The translations under genes were made by a program, and so were the position numbers. A DNA stretch of 64,000 bases from Ignavibacterium sp. (GTDB lineage: Bacteria; Bacteroidota; Ignavibacteria; Ignavibacteriales; Ignavibacteriaceae). The number at the start of each line of letters is the position of its first letter. The stretch's first letter is position 1. The DNA lies in the NCBI RefSeq assembly GCF_025998815.1, contig NZ_AP026678.1, positions 2,976,001 to 3,040,000 of the forward strand, given 5' to 3'. Positions 61,811 to 64,000 of the stretch are shown here, piece by piece. The notes beneath the pieces are model-generated. The model was not told the DNA's origin. It made no database searches and saw only the letters and a program-made list of their open reading frames with translations.

Positions 61811-63220
61811 ATGAGAACAGAAAATGACATATTTGGTTCAGTTCAATTACTAGATAAATTATTGTATGGAATTCATACTTACAGAGCGATTCATAACTTC
61901 CCGTCAAGCGGTGAAAGAATAAATCCACATTTAATTAAAGCTTATCTGCAGGTCAAACTTGCTGCCGCAGAGACAAATTATAAAGTTGGACTTCTTCAAC
62001 TAAACAAATATAAATTCATCGTTGAAGCTATTGACAGATTAATCGACGAGACAAATGATGCTATTGAAGGAAAGTCTCTTCTTATTTACGACAAGATTGT
62101 TGTTGATCCTTATCAGGGCGGTGCGGGAACTTCGCTTAATATGAATATTAATGAAGTTATTGCTAATACTGCAATCGCTCTTTCCGGAAGAAATTACGGG
62201 GAATATTATTTTATTCATCCCATCGATGATGTTAATCTTTCTCAATCTACTAATGATACTTTCCCGACTGCTTTCAAGATTGCTTCAATTAATCTTTTGA
62301 GAGAGTTGACTGATGCATTTGCTTTTCTCCAGATAGAATTACAAAAGAAGGAAAAAGAATTTAGCGGAGTAATTAAGCTTGCACGAACTCAATTACAGGA
62401 TGCAGTTCCAATTAGTTTGGGACAGGAGTTTGGTGCTTTTGCTCAGGCAATTGCCAGAGACAGATGGAGATTATATAATGGTGAAGAAAGACTTCGTTCG
62501 GTAAATCTTGGCGGAACTGCAGTTGGTAATTCAATAAATGCACACAGAGATTATGTTCTTAATGTTTGTTCAGAACTTAAAAAAATTACAGGATTACCAA
62601 TTGCTAAATCTGAAGATTTAATTGATTCAACTCAGAACATTGATGTTTTCGTTGAGGCACACGGACTTGTAAAAGCAGGAGCAACATCTCTGATAAAAAT
62701 TTGTAATGATCTTCGTTTACTTTCAAGTGGACCCTTAGGCGGGATTGGCGAAATTATTTTACCCGAAATGCAAGCAGGATCTTCAATAATGCCGGGTAAA
62801 GTAAATCCGGTAATTCTGGAAAATACAATCCAGATTGCAGAACTTGTAAAAGGTCACGATATTGTAATTACCAATCTTGTTGGAAGTGGAAATTTAGAAC
62901 TGAATGCATTTCTGCCGGCAATATCTCATTTATTTCTTAAATCTTTAACTCTTATGAAAGTTGCTTTGTACAATTTAACAGAAAAATGTATTAAAGGCAT
63001 CAAGGCAAACAAAGTTAGATGCAGAGAAAATTTGTTAAGATCTTCTGCTTTAGCAGCAATTCTAGTTAATGAATTTGGTTATGATAAAATTTCTGAATGG
63101 GTAAAAGAAGCTTATAAAAATAATGTTGCTTTTATTTCTTTTTTGAAAGAAAAAAATCTTATTGATGAACAAAAATTAAGTGAAATAATTAATCGTGAAA
63201 TAGGTGTAAACATTGAGTAA
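61811..63220 (+). CDS. aspA: Aspartate ammonia-lyase-like protein of the hyd locus
   Basis: About 469 aa from the ATG at 61811, chosen because it aligns with the family N-terminus (MRTENDIFGSVQLLDKLLYG) and has GGAA upstream; a GTG at 61778 is in frame. Aspartase/fumarase motifs are present: VNLSQSTNDTFPTAFKIA, the TRTQLQDAVP-type ARTQLQDAVPISLGQEFGAF, and the signature GSSIMPGKVNPVILE. A lyase releasing fumarate and ammonia is expected, and ammonia is an attractive nitrogen source for the H-cluster bridge, which is inference. It overlaps hydF by eight bases, an arrangement known from hyd clusters of other anaerobes. Confidence 0.9.
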   Translation: MRTENDIFGSVQLLDKLLYGIHTYRAIHNFPSSGERINPHLIKAYLQVKLAAAETNYKVGLLQLNKYKFIVEAIDRLIDETNDAIEGKSLLIYDKIVVDPYQGGAGTSLNMNINEVIANTAIALSGRNYGEYYFIHPIDDVNLSQSTNDTFPTAFKIASINLLRELTDAFAFLQIELQKKEKEFSGVIKLARTQLQDAVPISLGQEFGAFAQAIARDRWRLYNGEERLRSVNLGGTAVGNSINAHRDYVLNVCSELKKITGLPIAKSEDLIDSTQNIDVFVEAHGLVKAGATSLIKICNDLRLLSSGPLGGIGEIILPEMQAGSSIMPGKVNPVILENTIQIAELVKGHDIVITNLVGSGNLELNAFLPAISHLFLKSLTLMKVALYNLTEKCIKGIKANKVRCRENLLRSSALAAILVNEFGYDKISEWVKEAYKNNVAFISFLKEKNLIDEQKLSEIINREIGVNIE

Positions 63221-64000
63221 AGTAGCAGAAGCAAATCGTCCCCATATAGCAATTGTCGGAAGAAGAAATGTAGGTAAATCTTCTTTAGTAAATGCTCTTC
63301 TTGGTCAGGACTTGTCAATAGTATCTGATGTTCCAGGTACAACAACCGACCCTGTCAAAAAAGCATTCGAGCTTTTACCTTACGGACCAGTTGTGTTAGT
63401 TGATACCGCCGGAATTGACGACGAAGGTGAACTCGGTCAAAAGAGAATAAGTAAGACTATTAAAATCCTTTCACAATCTGATTTTGCACTTGTCGTTCTC
63501 GATGCACGAGAACAATTACAAAGTAAAGAGTTGGAATTGTTAGCGTATCTTGATAAAATTTCTGTCAACTACATAGTTGCAATAAATAAAATTGAATATG
63601 GAGTTAATCCACAGTTACTTAATGAACTCAAGGAACTTCGCATTACCCACTTTGAAGTTTCATGCAAAGAGAAAGTTGGAATTGATGAATTAAAAAGAAA
63701 AATGATTCGGATGCTTCCTGCTGAAATTGAACCACCACTAATAAGTGATATTGTTTCGCAAGGTGATGTCGTTGTAATGGTTGTTCCAATTGATTTGGGC
63801 GCACCAAAAGGAAGATTGATTTTACCTCAGGTACAAACTATTCGTGAAGCACTTGATGAAGACACAATAGTAATTGTTTGTAAGGATAAAGAACTCCGTT
63901 CAACACTTGATAATCTGAAAAACTATCCTGATTTGGTTATTACCGATAGCCAGGCAGTAATGAGGGTTGCGGCAGATGTTCCGGAAAAAGTAAAGCTTAC
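63213..64000 (+). CDS. hydF: [FeFe]-hydrogenase maturation GTPase HydF, 3' end cut by window
   Basis: The frame opens at a TTG at 63213, inside the aspA stop region, and stays open to the window end (262 codons). The N-terminal GTPase domain is complete: P-loop IVGRRNVGKSSLVNALLG, switch SDVPGTTTDPV, DTAGIDDEGELGQ and NK in AINKIEYG. The dimerisation domain begins after residue about 170 (GDVVVMVVPIDLGAPKGRLI). The C-terminal cluster-binding Cys/His are outside the window. HydF is the scaffold that loads the di-iron unit into the hydrogenase. No hydrogenase structural gene is visible here. Confidence 0.93.
   Translation, partial: MSKVAEANRPHIAIVGRRNVGKSSLVNALLGQDLSIVSDVPGTTTDPVKKAFELLPYGPVVLVDTAGIDDEGELGQKRISKTIKILSQSDFALVVLDAREQLQSKELELLAYLDKISVNYIVAINKIEYGVNPQLLNELKELRITHFEVSCKEKVGIDELKRKMIRMLPAEIEPPLISDIVSQGDVVVMVVPIDLGAPKGRLILPQVQTIREALDEDTIVIVCKDKELRSTLDNLKNYPDLVITDSQAVMRVAADVPEKVKL

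Overview
This is an AT-rich bacterial chromosome segment, gene-dense and with little repeated DNA. Two secreted proteins end in a textbook Bacteroidota-type sorting domain (a YPNPFNP motif, then two beta-strand blocks, ending in KMMLxK), and a PorV/PorQ-like protein sits beside one of them. Many genes also carry clear Shine-Dalgarno sequences (for example AAAGGAGGT at 41757 and AAGGAGGT at 24331), which typical Bacteroidia and Flavobacteriia mostly lack. Complete or partial hydE, hydG, aspA and hydF point to an anaerobe or facultative anaerobe that matures an [FeFe]-hydrogenase. Together this suggests the Ignavibacteria/Chlorobi side of the Bacteroidota. That placement is inference, because no rRNA or tRNA lies in the window.

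Layout. 1-8.3 kb: a partial secreted beta-helix protein, a minus-strand run (cyclic-nucleotide/GAF pseudokinase, miaA, glycosyltransferase, GlcD-like FAD oxidase), and a divergent ECF sigma/anti-sigma/rhodanese operon. 8.6-17.6 kb: an outer-membrane/secretion operon (TonB-type receptor, very large secreted protein, PorV-like barrel, sorting-domain protein) ending in a strong terminator. 17.7-24.8 kb: a six-PAS hybrid kinase, an orphan MlaE permease, ilvE, then lexA with two small co-directional genes of uncertain function. 24.9-30.4 kb: envelope biogenesis (uppS, bamA, two ompH paralogues, lpxD). 30.4-34.9 kb: MarR/GlsB pair, a metallo-beta-lactamase-fold enzyme, a DinB-like protein, a probable lipoprotein, a cobalamin adenosyltransferase, and a stand-alone B12-binding protein with CarH-type photoreceptor motifs.

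35-40 kb: a five-gene metal operon (DtxR/MntR regulator, membrane-anchored DtxR-FeoA-FeoA fusion, FeoB split into GTPase and permease genes, ferritin-like VIT/MbfA exporter) behind a dyad operator. 40-45.3 kb: exonuclease III, thiol/disulfide proteins and two overlapping photolyase-family genes. 45.4-51.6 kb: a membrane sensor kinase, a long-form isocitrate dehydrogenase, trhO, a methyltransferase, miaE and an RlpA-like protein. 51.8-59 kb: a giant alpha-2-macroglobulin and a 13-motif BNR/YCF48-like secreted protein. 59-64 kb: the hydrogenase maturation locus, with hydG-hydE on the minus strand and aspA-hydF on the plus strand.

The most interesting candidates are the HTH-less CarH-like B12 sensor next to the cobalamin adenosyltransferase and about 8 kb from two photolyases, the metal operon with its FeoA-bearing membrane regulator and split FeoB, and the lexA-led cassette with a WYL-like and a nuclease-fold-like small protein. 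No CRISPR array, insertion sequence, phage or integron was seen. No stretch over 300 bases lacks a gene.
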